Assembly: GCA_030159075.1 (NCBI GenBank)
Contig: BROG01000004.1
Coordinates: 2,891,001 to 2,955,000, forward strand
Length of the DNA: 64,000 nt
Reading direction: 5' to 3'
Origin: Atrina japonica
Taxonomy: Eukaryota; Mollusca; Bivalvia; Pterioida; Pinnidae
The notes under the pieces are model-generated. The model did not search any database, was not told where the DNA came from, and was given only the letters and a program-made list of their open reading frames with translations. Positions within the stretch are counted from its first letter, which is position 1. Every line of letters begins with the position of its first letter. Positions 46,480 through 58,991 of the stretch are shown here, piece after piece. A program made the translations under genes and the position numbers.

Positions 46480-48975
46480 TAAGTTAACAGACAATACATT
46501 AACTGATGTGTAAGGTGTAAGGTAAAAGACATATCTACAGACAGTTGAGGACATAAAAGTTAACAGACATTATATCTACAGACAGTTGAGGACATGAAAG
46601 TTAACAGATATTATATCTACAGACAGTTGAGGACATGAAAGTTAATAGATATTATATCTATGGACAGTTGAGGACATGAAAGTTAACAGATATTATATCT
46701 ACAGACAGTTGAGGACATGAAAGTTAACAGATATTATATCAACAGACAGTTGAGGACATGAAAGTTAACAGATATTATATCTACAGACAGTTGAGGACAT
46801 GAAAGTTAACAGATATCATATCTACAGACAGTTGAGGACATAAGTTAACAGATTTCATATCTAAAGACAGTGGAGAACATACGTTAACAGACAATATTTC
46901 TACAGACAGTTGAGGACATGGAAGTTAACAGATATTATATCTACTGACAGTGGAGGATATGAAAATTAACAGATATTATATCTACAGACAGTTGAGGACA
47001 TGAAAGTTAACAGATATTATATCTTCAGACAGTGGAGGACATATGTTAACAGACCATATATCTATAAACAGTTGAAGAAATGAAACTTAACAGATATTAT
47101 ATCTACAGACTGTTGAGGACATACGTTTACAGACAATATATTTATGGACAGTTGAGGACATGAAAGTTAACAGATATTATATCTACAGACAGTTGAGGAC
47201 ATGTAAGTTAACAGACAATACATCTAAAGAAAGTTGAGGACATCAGAATTAACAAATAATATTAATACAGATAGTTGAGGACATGTAAGTTAACAGACAA
47301 TATATCTACAGACAGTTGGGGACATGTATCTACAGGTAACATGAAAGTTTTACAATATTATATCTACTACAGAACATGAAAGTTGACAAAATCATGAAAA
47401 GTTGAGGACATCAGATAACAATTATATTAATACAGAAAGTTGAGAACATGAAAGTTTACAGATATTATATCTACAAACAGTGGTAAGGACTTAATTTGAG
47501 AAACAACAGACAATTATATCTAAAGACAGTTGAGGACATGACATTAACTGATAATTCTACAGACAGTTGAGGGTGTAATATCTAAAAGACATTATATATC
47601 TAAAGACAGACAGTAAGGTAAAGACATCATATCTACAGACAGTGGAGGACATCAAAGTTAACAGATATCATATCTACAGACAGTTGAGGACATGAATGTT
47701 AACGGATATTATATCTACAGACAGTTCAGGACATAAGTTAACAGATTTTATATCTACAGACAGTTGAGGACATAAAAGTTAACAGATATTTAATCTACAA
47801 AGGGTGGAGGACATATTTTAACAGACAATATATCTAAAGACAGTTGATGACATGAAAATTAACAGATACCTTATCTACAGACAGTTGAGGACATGGAAGT
47901 TAACAGATATTATATATACAGACAGTTGAGGACATGAAAGTTAACAGATTTTATATCTACAGACAGTGGAGGACATGAAAGTTATCAGATAATATATCTA
48001 CAGACAGTGGAGGACATAAGTTAACAGACAATATATCTACAGACAGTTGAGGACATAAGTTAACAGACAATATATCTATAGACAATTTAGGACATGAAAG
48101 TTAACAGATATTTTATCTACAAACAGTGGAGGACATATGTTCACAGACAATATATCTATAAACAGTTGAGGAAATGAAAGTTAACAGATATTATATCTAC
48201 AGACTGTTGAGGACATACGTTAACAGACATGTAAGTTAACAGATATTATATATACAGACAGTGGAGGACATATGTTAACAGACAATATATCTATAAACAG
48301 TTGAGGAAATGAAAGTTAACAGATATTATATCTACAGACAGTTTAAGACATGTAAGTTCACAGATATTATATCTACAGACAGTTAAGGACATTAAGTTAA
48401 CAGACAATATATTTACAAACAGTTTAAGACATGTAAATTAACAGATATTACAGAAAGTTGAGGACATGTAAGTTAACAGACAACATATCTACAGACAGTG
48501 GAGGAAATGAAAATTAACAGATATTACATATACAGACAGTCTAAGACATGTAAGTTCACAAATATTATATCTACAGAAAGTTAAGGACATTAAGTTAACA
48601 GACAATATATTTACAAACAGTTTAAGACATGTAAATTAACAGATATTACAGAAAGTTAAGGACATGTAAGTTAACAGACAACATATCTACAGACAGTGGA
48701 GGAAATGAAAGTTAACAGATATTATATCTACAGACAGTGGAGGACATGAAAGTTATCAGATATTATATCTACAGACAGTGGAGGACATAAGTTAACAGTG
48801 GAGGAAATAGTTCTACAGACAGTTGAGGACATAAGTTAACAGACAATATATCTACAGACAGTTTAGGACATGAAAGTTAACAGATATTATATATCTATAA
48901 ACAGTGGAGGACATATGTTAACAGACAATATATCTATAAACAGTTGAGGAAATGAAAGTTAACAGACAATATATG
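46480..48975. repeat. 41-bp satellite-like array (about 60 units)
   Basis: Unit GTTAACAGATATTATATCTA + CAGACAGTTGAGGACATGAAA. Variants shorten to 38-39 bp (ACATAAGTTAACAG) or carry AGTGGAGGAC. A multi-unit block with CAGTTTAAGACATGTAA near 48335-48440 recurs near 48540-48640, showing higher-order copying. No coding. Confidence 0.96.
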
Positions 48976-50050
48976 TGAAATTTGAAAATCTAACATGAGT
49001 GTTTTAGATCGATCCGCTGATATAAAAATGATTAACCAAGGCCAGTGATTAAGAACAAGTTGCTGGAGGAAAGGGAGGACATGGGTATCTTCATGACATG
49101 TCAGATTATGTCTATAAATTTTATGTAAAGGGGCAGTGTTTATGTATTGTGTGCAATGATCAAATCATTTTATATGTACACCTTTTCCCTAAGCAGAACA
49201 AGCCTTCAATATATATTACATAGTGGTTGGTTTTCACCTTGCTTCAAATGAATATGAAATTTATATTGAAAGAAACATAAAACAGTCATTATTGTCTAAG
49301 TCCTTTATTGTAGTCAAACACCAGAAAGTATACCAGAATCAATCTCGGAGCATCTTTACTTGCAGAGCATTCGGGGGCCTAGGTGGCCCCCAGACCCCCA
49401 GCCCATATTGTCTGAGTTAGTAATTTCAGGAATTTTGCTAGTAAGCCACTAGCACCTCTAATAATGTATTATATTTCCATCTATAACAAGACTTTTGAAG
49501 GGAATTAATTAAATTAAACCTGTGTGGATAAAAAAAAATCAACAAATTATCAAAGAATCAGTTGTGAAATGTTCTTGTTAGTCGGTGATGCCTCTAGCAA
49601 GACATGGTTGTTTTTCATTAATATATACAGTAAAACATCATTATATACATTACATCAGATTCGTGCTGGCAACAGCCTCCAGCATCTTGTATCTTTTCAA
49701 TATGTTTTGATGATTTGAAGCAACATCTTGTGATAGCAAAGGGCCAATTATGTTGGAAGAACAGTACAATATACTGGCTTGTGAATATTTTATGAGGTGA
49801 GAATAGCTGTTAGACCATTTACTATATGCTCAGACGTTTCTAGTGCATTGAAGGTTATATTTCTATAATTTTCATGATTAGGATAGAATATCTAATTCTC
49901 ATAAGTGTGTAAAGTTAAGTCGTAAAACACATGTTTTACTGGGAGCAAGTTTTAACGAGTTGTTGTTTGTCCTGGATTCTAGGGTTTCTCAACTCATTTT
50001 AGTCGGTCTGGTGGCAAATAATTACATCAATTTTGTGTATATATATTTAT
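48976..50050. other. unique sequence
   Basis: A G/C-rich phrase GGGGGCCTAGGTGGCCCCCA, then GACCCCCAGCCC, at 49373-49403 stands out and contains a near-palindrome; perhaps the edge of an unidentified element. No gene recognised. Confidence 0.4.
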
Positions 50051-50059
50051 CTGTGCATG

Positions 50060-50515
50060 ACTATGTATTTATGTGTCGCATTGTGTATGCATGTGTGTAC
50101 AGGTATGTGTGTACAGGTAGGTGTGTATGTGTCTCTCTGTGTATGTATGTGTGTACAGGTATGTGTGTATGTACATTGTATGTGCAAAAGTATCCTGTGT
50201 GTGAATAATGAAGTGTGTTTATGTGTATAAAATATAGGTATTGTCATATATGTATGTACAGATGTGTATTTATATGTGTGTATATGTATGTATGTATGTA
50301 TGTACAGATGTGTATTTGTATGTATTTATGATTATGTATGTGTGTGTGTGTGTGAATGTATGTTTGTTTGTTTAAAAAACATCTTCATACCCACACAAAC
50401 ATATATACATACCCACACATGTTTGTATTAATGTGTGGGTATGTATATGTGGGTATGTACATGTATCTAATTATGTATGTGTGGGTATGTATGTATGTAT
50501 ATGAGCATAAACACA
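50060..50515. repeat. TG/TATG microsatellite region
   Basis: Interspersed TGTG, TATG and ACAGGTATGTGTG motifs, with CATACCCACACA near 50387-50420 in inverse sense. Confidence 0.9.
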
Positions 50516-51245
50516 CACACCAATTTTCTGTCTCCTGTACATACTGGTACTTTACCTAATCAAGTTGTGATGATGGGGCTACAAAATTTAATCAGTTCAT
50601 TTGCTCGATTCTCAAATCCAATTGTGTGTGATACTAGATAGACAGTAAGGAACAAATTCCACTGGTCAGAATTGGATGTAATTGAATTTCTGTTGGCATT
50701 TACATAAACCAATATCTTGGATCAACAACTGAAGGTATACCTTTGAAGGTCAAATCTATAGAGCATCCTTACCTTGGTGAATACAAAGGAACCTTATTGT
50801 GACATAACAAGGACCTAATTACTGATTGACTTCATGGTAATGAGATCAGAGAAATTAATTCAATTTCTTATGTTGATGTAATACGGTGTACCACTGACAG
50901 GAGAATTTTTATCCAGTCATCTTGGACACACTGGACATTGGCAGCTCAGCTAATGACCAGTTATCATTATCTGCTATGCCATAACTTTACCTCATCTTTA
51001 TTGTGGGGAGATTATTTTCTGTCTTGTTGTCATTAAATTCTGCTCATAAATCTGTCCAAAGTGATGGTTAGTTCTAAAAGGTTCGCTTCTGTAGCGAAAG
51101 TTCATTATGAGAGTGGTTCTACATTGAGATTATCAGGACCAGCATCCACTATACATGCTGTTGTTGTAAGATTCCTCCAACTGATAGTTTTGACACATCT
51201 GTACAAATTGAAATAAACATCTTCTACAGGTTGTTGATGCTAACA
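50516..51245. other. unique sequence
   Basis: No recognised feature. Confidence 0.5.
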
Positions 51246-51249
51246 TTTT

Positions 51250-51592
51250 CAGTGGCCAGTGATAAGAGCATCACAATTAACCCATTAACTGTTGAAAAAC
51301 AATGGACTCTTCTGTAAATCAATGACTTAGACCATTTCAAATGTATCTTAAGGGTTGAATGGGTTAAGACATGAAGTCTCTCACCTCTGATCAGGGCACA
51401 GTCCGACTGGAACCTAAGATGAATTTGTGAGAGGAAGTTTGCCAGTTTACTTGCAGGAGGCCGGTGGTCTCTTCCTGGTTACATTGTAACCGGCTTCTCT
51501 CCACCACCATTAAAAAAGTGGCCACCACCATATAACTAAAAAATTATGGAGTGTGGCTTAAAATACCATTCAACAACAACAACAACAACAAA
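51250..51592 (+). mobile_element. SINE2, full length, with nested MITE
   Basis: Head AGTGGCCAGTGATAAGAGCA, interrupted by an 83-bp TTAA MITE, then CTCTCACCTCTGATCAGG, TGTGAGAGGAAGTTTGCCAG, GGCCGGTGGTCTCTTCC, ATTGTAACCGGC, CCACCATATAACTAAAAAAT and a CAACAACAACAA tail. Confidence 0.85.
51281..51363 (+). mobile_element. 83-bp TTAA MITE, copy 2
   Basis: CCCATTAACTGTTG ... GGGTTGAATGGG, TTAA at 51277-51280 and 51364-51367; nested in the SINE2 head. Confidence 0.9.
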
Positions 51593-51972
51593 AATTTTCT
51601 ATACAAACAACTATTGGTTGTTTTACAAACATCTTCTATACAAGTTGTTGATGTAAGCATCCTCTGTACAAGTGAAGTTGAGCACCTTTGCAACATGTTG
51701 TCAAAAGCATTTATTCATCTGTGAAATAATTCAATCATTTTTGTAAAAGCTTATTAGAAGAAAGAACAGTTATAACATTTAGAATCTAGTTGGAATTTAT
51801 TTAGTAGTGTTATGTAAGGCCAAGATAGAAATTGAACACAGGATCATTATTTTTAAGGGACTGGATTTGTTAAGGGATCTGAAAGATGTTTTCTGTGTAT
51901 ATGTAAAGAGATTTTGTATCTACCCAGATTAAAGACTTGAGCTGTGTAGACACCAGAACATTCCAGTCAGAA
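51593..51972. other. unique sequence
   Basis: No recognised feature. Confidence 0.45.
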
Positions 51973-52020
51973 GAGAGAGAGAGAGAGAGAGAGAGAAAGG
52001 GGGAGACAGAGGGAGGGAAA
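51973..52020. repeat. AG microsatellite
   Basis: (AG)n, then a GGGAGACAGAGGGAGGG purine tract. Confidence 0.95.
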
Positions 52021-52618
52021 GAATGAAAACTGGAATAAAAAGAATGTTAATCATATTATTTCAGCACTCAAAAGGAAGAAAATTTAAAACAAAAATTGCC
52101 AGCCAAAATGATCGGTTGATATTCAAATCCTGCATATTGAGATTTGAATACCAACTGTCTTCTCTTACCAAGATCACGAGCATAAATGCATCTGGGTCAT
52201 TAGTGTGCTTTAGTGATATGTTTTGATGACTTACGAGCCTTTTTATCAATTGTTGCAAGTAAAAATATTCTTGTGAGACATAACTTTTCTTACATTTATT
52301 GACAGAATGTTTGGATACTGATTTGATATTTTTGTTATCGTTGGAATTCAATTGTATAGATTATGCGTGTCGTACACTGTCATTAGAATTTGACTAAGGT
52401 CCTACCATCATCAATTACCGACAGAGGAAGGCTAACAAGGCATGGAGCATCATCAATCAACTCCGGCTGATATTATTCATTAGATAAACTTTCTCTGTAC
52501 TATAGCAAGATTAGGTTTTCCAGTTCTCTCTTGGTGTGACTTTTATGTGGAGATTATGCTGGATCAAACACCATTTTTACATGTATAGCAATATAGAATA
52601 ATTTTTATGCCAGTTATA
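52021..52618. other. unique sequence
   Basis: Frames at 52023-52226 and 52061-52351 overlap on opposite strands; no coding support. Confidence 0.45.
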
Positions 52619-52620
52619 TA

Positions 52621-52799
52621 TAGTGGAATCTCTATGTCAAAATTCATGGGATGCCCCTATGAATTCCAGATATCCGGAATTCGAAATAACCAAACTTTTG
52701 ATTAATATTTTTTTCTTTCAAAAATTAATTTGGTCCGGCTGTTCAACTTTGACATATATGTAATTTAAACTCATTTGATTTTGACATAATAGATTCTAC

Positions 52800-52801
<2 letters not shown>
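52621..52801 (+). mobile_element. TA-type TIR element, 181 bp
   Basis: TAGTGGAATCTCTATGTCAA at the left faces TTGACATAATAGATTCTACTG at the right; TA at the left edge, a GT microsatellite at the right. Ends resemble the CAGTGGAA family but the interior differs (GAATTCCAGATATCCGGAAT). Confidence 0.7.
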
Positions 52802-52840
<39 letters not shown>

Positions 52841-52841
52841 C
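52800..52841. repeat. (GT)n(AT)n microsatellite
   Basis: Nine or ten GT followed by about eleven AT, starting at the MITE terminus. Confidence 0.97.
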
Positions 52842-52909
52842 ATCTGTTGGTGTACCTCACACCATGTTAACTTTTATGTTTTGCAATTAACCTGAAAAAC
52901 ACAAATGTT

Positions 52910-53172
52910 TAGCACCTGAAAGAAAATGAGAGTTTGCCAGTTTACTTGTGGAAGGCCGGTGGTCTCTTCTCCATTACATTGCAACCAGGTTCGCTCCTCC
53001 ACCATTAAAAATTGGCCCCCACCATATAACTGAAATTTTTTTTAGAGTGGCCTAAAACAATATTTAACTCATTGACCCCTGAAAAACAATGAACTCTTCT
53101 ATAAATCAATTATTTAGACCAGTCCAAATGTGTCTTTAGGGGTGAATGAGTTAAAAAAAAAACAACAACAAA
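52910..53172 (+). mobile_element. SINE2 body with nested MITE in its tail
   Basis: GAGAGTTTGCCAGTTTACTT, GGCCGGTGGTCTCTTC, CCACCATTAAAAATTGGCCC, GTGGCCTAAAACAATA, then the nested MITE, then A-rich AACAACAACAAAG. Head missing. Confidence 0.82.
53068..53150 (+). mobile_element. 83-bp TTAA MITE, copy 3
   Basis: CTCATTGACCCCTGAAAAAC ... GTCTTTAGGGGTGAATGAG, TTAA at 53064-53067 and 53151-53154. Cleanest copy. Confidence 0.92.
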
Positions 53173-54098
53173 GAAACTACAGAATGTTTGAACAGAAGCT
53201 GACTTTAGTACATAAAACTTTCAACACGGTGATATAATATCCTTTTCCTTTGGGATATTCATTTTCACTTTTGAAATGACATACATGTATAATGACATGC
53301 ATATATTATAGTCTTCTTTTTGTTTTGTAATTCTTTAACACATACATGTGCCATTTTCAGAAGAAAAGAAACCAGTTTACTATAAAAAAAAAAAAAAAGG
53401 AAAAACAAAGTATGTTCTGAATGATAAGAATGGAATTTCCGCAGTAATTATACAGTTTAAATGTGGCATTGCCGATTTAATGAGGTAGTGAAGAGGTACA
53501 TTTACATGGTGTCTGTGGCCTTCAGTGGCAGTAACCACACACACCGTTACATGCCACTTGTAACCTCTGACACAACTGTTCATTGGGGGTACCTGCTGAT
53601 ATGTCAGGAAGAATTAGGATAAAACCGAGTTAGAACTGTAAGTGATGGGAAGTGTTTCTGTTTATGACGCATGGATTTCACTGGTTCTCCACAATGTACG
53701 CAGTTTATTGAAGTTTGTAATTGTTTCATTGAAGGAGATATCCGATACATATCTTCGTTTTTTTTTATGTAACTTTGCGATGAAAGAGATAGGGATTTGG
53801 CATTTACATTTTTTTGTGTTATTAAAGATGAAATGATGAAAAGAGTCTATTTTATTTTTTATGGAATTTAAATTTTCTGTTTAAGTTTTATTGAACTAAT
53901 AAAAATGTAACGAGTGTCTTGATTTGATGTCTGTTTAGTGTAAACACTTGAAAAGAAGCTTTTATCACATACCCTCAGCATTTATTCTATTTTTTTTTAC
54001 TTCTTGTATTTCTTCAAAATTGAAAATATGAGCTTCTCTTACCTTACTTTTTTTATTACTTTGTGTGATAGCTTTGTTGAGTGTGTGGCTCAATATAG
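53173..54098. other. unique sequence
   Basis: A 67-codon minus-strand frame (53380-53583) crosses a slightly G+C-richer patch, without supporting splice signals. No gene called. Confidence 0.4.
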
Positions 54099-55205
54099 AA
54101 GCCATGCAGTAATTATGACTTTGTACTGAGGCCTGCAGGAAATATAACGTTGCATTGAAGTCTGTAGGAATAACATACTTGCCAAGTATCCCTCCAAAAT
54201 AAAGAGACTCCCTATTTTCTATGTAAAATTTTGATAATTTCTTCAAGAAAAATGCATATCTCCCCAATGAAAAATTTTGATTTTCCTATTAATTCTTACT
54301 AAAATTTAGAGTCTCCCCCATGAGATTGAAAAATCTCCCCCATGAATATTTTTCAAGGTTGGCAAGTCTGGAATAATGACTTTGTATTGAAGCCTACAGG
54401 AACTATGACTTGTAATGGAAACTTGCAGGAATTATGATTTGTTTGGGAGCCTAGAGGAATTATGACTTTGTTTGGGAGCCTATAGGAATTATAACTTTGA
54501 TTGAGAGCCTACAGGAATTATGATTTTGTTTAGGAGCCTATAGGAATTATGACTTTGTTTGGGAGCTACAGGAATTATGATTTTGTTTGGGAGCCTGTTA
54601 GAATTATGACTTTATATAGAAGCCTACAGAAACTATGACTTTGTATTGAAGCCTTGGGAATTATGACTTGTAATGGGAACTTGCAAGAATTATGATTTTT
54701 ATGGGAGCCTATAGGAATTATGACTTTGTTTGAGAGCCTATAGGAATTATGACTTTGTTTGGGAGCTTATAGGAATTATGACTTTGTTTGAGAGCCTACA
54801 GGAATTATGATTTTGTTTAGGAGCCTATAGGAATTATGACTTTGTTTGGGAGCTACAGGAATTATGATTTTGTTTGGGAGCCTATAAGAATTATGACTTT
54901 GTTTGGGAGCCTATAGGAATTATGACTTTGTTTGGGAGCCTGTTAGAATTATGACTTTATATAGAAGCCTGCAGAAACTATGACTTTGTATTGAAGCCTA
55001 GGGAATTATGACTTTGTATTCAAACCTGTAGGGACTATAACTTTATATTGAAGGGTGTAGGATGTATGACTTTGTATTTACACCTGTAGGAACTATGACT
55101 TTGTATTGAAGCCTACAGGAATTATGACTTTGTGTTGAAGCCTACAGGAATTATGACTTTGTATTGAAGCCTGCAAGAATTATGACTTTGTATTGAAGCC
55201 TACTG
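54099..55205. repeat. 29-bp tandem array, interrupted
   Basis: Unit GAATTATGACTTTGTTTGGG + AGCCTATAG, with variants (TATTGAAGCCTACAG). About 30 units: two or three units at 54099-54176, then a TIR insertion, then the rest from 54368. Confidence 0.93.
54177..54367. mobile_element. TIR element, 191 bp, inside the 29-bp array
   Basis: ACTTGCCAA at the left and TTGGCAAGT at the right are perfectly inverted; CTCCCC-rich motifs recur inside (ATCTCCCCAATGAAAAA, AATCTCCCCCATGAATA). Absent from neighbouring units. Confidence 0.72.
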
Positions 55206-55220
55206 AAATTACACGTAGTA

Positions 55221-55560
55221 AGACTTGTACGGTGGTTTGACATTGTTCCCAAAACTTGTAAATAGTGGTTTGGCATTGTGCCCAAGACTTGTATGGTGGT
55301 TTGACATTGTTCCCAAAACTTGTAAATAGTGGTTTGGCATTGTGCCCAAGACTTGTATGGTGGTTTGACATTGTTCCCAAAACTTGTATATGGTAGTTTG
55401 GCATTGTGCCCAAGACATATGGTGGTTTGACATTGTTCCCAAAACTTGTATATAGTGGTTTGGCATTGTGCCCAAGACTTATATGGTGGTTTGACATTGT
55501 TCCCAAAACTTGTATATAGTGGCTTGACATTGTGTCTAAGACTTGTATAGTGGTTTACAT
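55221..55560. repeat. 32-bp dimeric tandem array
   Basis: GTGGTTTGACATTGTTCCCA + AAACTTGTAAATA (33 bp) alternates with GTGGTTTGGCATTGTGCCCA + AGACTTGTATG (31 bp), about five dimers. Minus-strand HYIQVLGTMSNHH-like frames are artefacts. Confidence 0.95.
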
Positions 55561-56480
55561 TATGTCTACACTAGTCAGAATTGACCATGTTATATAATAA
55601 TTCACAATGTAGTTAATTTTAAATATTATGTAAATTTCTCCTCTGACCTGTCGTCGCCATTATAGTGTCAAACTCGCATATCATTACCATTTCTCCACCA
55701 AATATCTTTTATATAATTTCATTATTTATAAATGCCAAACCTGCATACTACCATCTGCCTCTTGACTCTCTATTACAAAAGGTTTTTATGCATGTTAAAT
55801 CCCTCAACCCTATCGCCAGACCAGGTGAAATAAACAGGTGTAGGTAAATACCAGTCAGTACAGGTAAGTAATAATATGTTGGATAATTATCGTGCTCAAG
55901 CCCAGGTAATTAGTAGATAATATGTCTTGTGTTTGGTATAATCAGTTGCAAAAATTGGATCACATACTGCCAGGTTTAAAAAGTAGAAAATAAGTACACT
56001 TCGAAAATCGTAAGCCTCAGTATAGCGCCAAATCTGCCAAATACCGCCAGAATTAAGGAAAACAAAAAGTGGTGGTATAATGGGGGAGAACTGTTAAAAT
56101 GAAATTTTCTTTCAGAACTGACACAAAAACCACATGCTTATGTTATGATGCCATCGAATTACACCGTATTAAACTTCAAGCCATTAGAAATTTGCAATCA
56201 AAACTTGTTCATTTGATCAAATGTGCTTTGATTTACAGACGAAATTAGATGAAAAACAAAAATAATTTTCTCAGACATTTACACTGATAGCAGCTGTTGC
56301 GTGTTTAGTTTGTAGCAAAAATCAGAAATGCTAACTTGTTTTTTCACTCTTACTTTATATGTAGGCTGTGAGTTAGAGACAAAACGTTTTCCTTGCATGT
56401 AGAAGTCTGAAAGATTAACAATTTGAATCCTTTTGGGGTCAAATAGGTTTTATCTGTGTTTGTCAGTCAGTTCATTCAAT
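55561..56480. other. unique sequence with a donor-like site
   Basis: GTACAGGTAAGTAATA at about 55858-55873 is a perfect CAG/GTAAGT donor, but no convincing exon precedes it. Nothing else recognised. Confidence 0.4.
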
Positions 56481-56483
56481 TAA

Positions 56484-56567
56484 CTCATTCGCCCTTAAAG
56501 ATACATTTTGACTGGTCTAAATCATTGATTTTAAGAAGAATCCATTGTATTTCAGGGGTTTAATGAG
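56484..56567 (-). mobile_element. 84-bp TTAA MITE, copy 4
   Basis: CTCATTCGCCCTTAAAG ... CAGGGGTTTAATGAG, TTAA at 56480-56483 and 56568-56571. Confidence 0.87.
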
Positions 56568-56818
56568 TTAAAGCTATGGTTTAAGTTTTGTACTAGCTTA
56601 CCATTCACTGACTTAGGTATCGCAGGTAACGTGGCATGTATTGATTCATCAGTACTCGTAAAGTGGTTGTTTATTTTATGTACTTGTGTCCAAGAAAGGT
56701 AGGGGTAACAAACAAACTTTACACATGAACTGAAAACTATATATAATAATTTTGATCAGTCAATGAGTTGTATACGTATGATGTATGTACCATCATTCTG
56801 AGTTAATATTATTTTTAA

Positions 56819-56902
56819 CTTGTTCACCCCTAAAGACACATTTAGGCTGGTTCAAGTCATCAGTTCACAGAAGAGTCCATTGTTTTTCAGGGGGTTGATA
56901 AA
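56819..56902 (-). mobile_element. 84-bp TTAA MITE, copy 5 (eroded right end)
   Basis: CTTGTTCACCCCTAAAGACA after TTAA (56815-56818); interior AGAAGAGTCCATTGTTTTTC as in copy 6. The right TTAA is lost (GATAAACTC). Confidence 0.75.
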
Positions 56903-57375
56903 CTCGAATAATTCAGGCCCGCTCTGTTTCTGATTCTCACCATCCAACGAGGGCTTGAATTCTCTATACAATAAAATTGCATCAACTGTTCCCTGTTACA
57001 GGGAACCAATCATTTGAGTATGCGTAATAGGTATATCCAGTGAAAATTAAATCTTGGGAAACCTTTTGTTTTCGGTCTGTCTTCAAGTTATTTACACCAA
57101 ACAAATGTTGACGATACTTATAATTGGATTATTTTTTTATATCATATCATTTCAAAAGTAGGACAGCTTTATTTACATTTACTTTGAATTTCTCTTATTT
57201 TTCTCGCCAGCTATAATACTGTTTACAAATCCCACAATGCAACATGAAGTTATTTCCTATATGTGATGCTTTTCGAGTGTATATGCATTTAGATGTTAAT
57301 TCAGTGATCGTAGTAAACGGAATACAGCGACTGAATTATTAGGGATGGGGTTAATGAGTTAAGAATGTGTGTTCA
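56903..57375. other. unique sequence
   Basis: GGGGTTAATGAGTTAA at about 57347-57362 resembles a lone right end of the 83-bp MITE. Otherwise nothing recognised. Confidence 0.4.
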
Positions 57376-57386
57376 TTACTTTTTTG

Positions 57387-57667
57387 AGAGCTGTCCTGGC
57401 TCCATGGTAGAGTACTCCATTCGCAACAAGAAGGTAGCAGGTTTGAGTCGTGGCAGAGGCGGATGGCTTTTCCTGTCCTTTTGATGAGACAGTAAAAACT
57501 GAGGTCTCGTGTTACAGAAGGTATCTGCACGTTGAATAACCTTTGCTGCTCAATGCCCTTAAGTGCCAAGCATAGGCCAAAATTTCAAGCTCTTCACCGT
57601 CATTTGGTGACGTCTCATATGAGTGAAAGATTCTTGAGTGGGACATTAAACAACAACAACAAAATCC
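57387..57667 (+). mobile_element. SINE1 with 11-bp perfect TSD, different head
   Basis: TTACTTTTTTG at 57376-57386 and 57668-57678. Head CTGGCTCCATGGTAGAGTAC and B-box-like AGGTTTGAGTCG differ from the 39773/62174 head; body and tail (GGGACATTAAACAACAACAA) are shared. Confidence 0.92.
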
Positions 57668-57678
57668 TTACTTTTTTG

Positions 57679-58290
57679 GAAGGGGGACAACTCAACTTCT
57701 CACAAAATGTAGTGCCAATATCCAAAACTACATTTGTGATATCAAAACTAACATGATAATGAAGCATCTACTTAACTGTAAACAAATTAAATGTAGTCCT
57801 GAACTTTGAGATAGATATACATGGCTCTTACGTCATTGATTCACTTAGAAATTCTATCAGACTTCAGTTATTATTTCTGTTGATCAGTTACAGAGATAGA
57901 CACTGACAGTTGTACGGGAATCTGCACATGTTATAAGAATAAACATACAACTGATCTGTTTCCAGCAGCACTTCATTCACTCTTGACGGCATGCACCATA
58001 CGTTTTCTTCCGCATTTATTTCCTGATGTCCCTAGAAGTGTTGGTAGATGTGTCAGTTTTTACGGTACTCATGTCTGCGGTGTAAAATTAATTAAAAAGA
58101 GGACATTTTGCAGGACATTTTGTCATGTTGTATGCTATTGAAAAAAAAAAAAAAAAATCAAATTGTATCGTAATTTGTACACGAGAATTGTAGAATTTGT
58201 AGTATTGATTTTACTTTTGTTCTACAAGTATATTGTCATCAAATATGTAACATAATTCAACCCTCGGGATATAAATACTGAAGAGATAAC
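57679..58290. other. unique sequence
   Basis: No recognised feature; A-run at 58141-58157. Confidence 0.5.
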
Positions 58291-58297
58291 TCTATCT

Positions 58298-58327
58298 ATC
58301 TCTTTCTCTCTCTCTCTCTCTCTCTTA

Positions 58328-58410
<83 letters not shown>

Positions 58411-58412
58411 TA
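58298..58412. repeat. (CT)n(TA)n(CA)n microsatellite
   Basis: CT to about 58325, TA to about 58398, CA to about 58410, abutting a TIR element. Confidence 0.97.
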
Positions 58413-58416
58413 TGTA

Positions 58417-58985
58417 CAGGGTGTTTCAAAAAACATGTTCCTACTTCAAATGCCCGTAACTTTGTGCAGACACATGATGATTTAAAATTTGGAAGTTCAT
58501 TAGAAAGAGAATTCAATTGAAAATTTATGATTATTTAAACCTAGAACCTATGAAGTCAAAACTTATTTTTTGACGTCATTGATGACATTATCATAAATTA
58601 GCATTATTTGGTTTTACTACCAAATGGATAACAAGAACTTGAAGAACTTCATTTTGATGTTGTTAAATTTTATTTTGAGTATATCCAACATGCTCATATT
58701 GATCTTGATGACTTAAAACAGGTAATAAATACAATTGTAAGGATCCAATGGATATACATGAACATTTGACCTAAAACTTCCTGGATGGGTTACAGTTAGT
58801 GATAAAGAAAACGGTGGACAAATGGAATATGTAATGAAAAATTATTTTTAAATGGTAAATTTCTAAAATAAATATAGTTTAGAATATGGTTATATCCCTT
58901 ATCCCTTATGATATATCCTTTAGTTTGATATGTAGCTTGTAACATATTTTATTGAACAGTAAAGTCTGGACATATTTTTTGAAAC

Positions 58986-58991
<6 letters not shown>
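58417..58991. mobile_element. 575-bp TIR element between TA microsatellites
   Basis: CAGGGTGTTTCAAAAAACAT at the left faces ATATTTTTTGAAACACCCTA at the right, about 22 bp with one or two differences; TA flanks both ends. No open frame of note: non-autonomous. Confidence 0.85.

Noticed and set aside
55858..55873. Splice donor CAG/GTAAGT implying a first exon
   Set aside because: The site is perfect, but no coding or promoter-like sequence precedes it; isolated donor matches are expected by chance.
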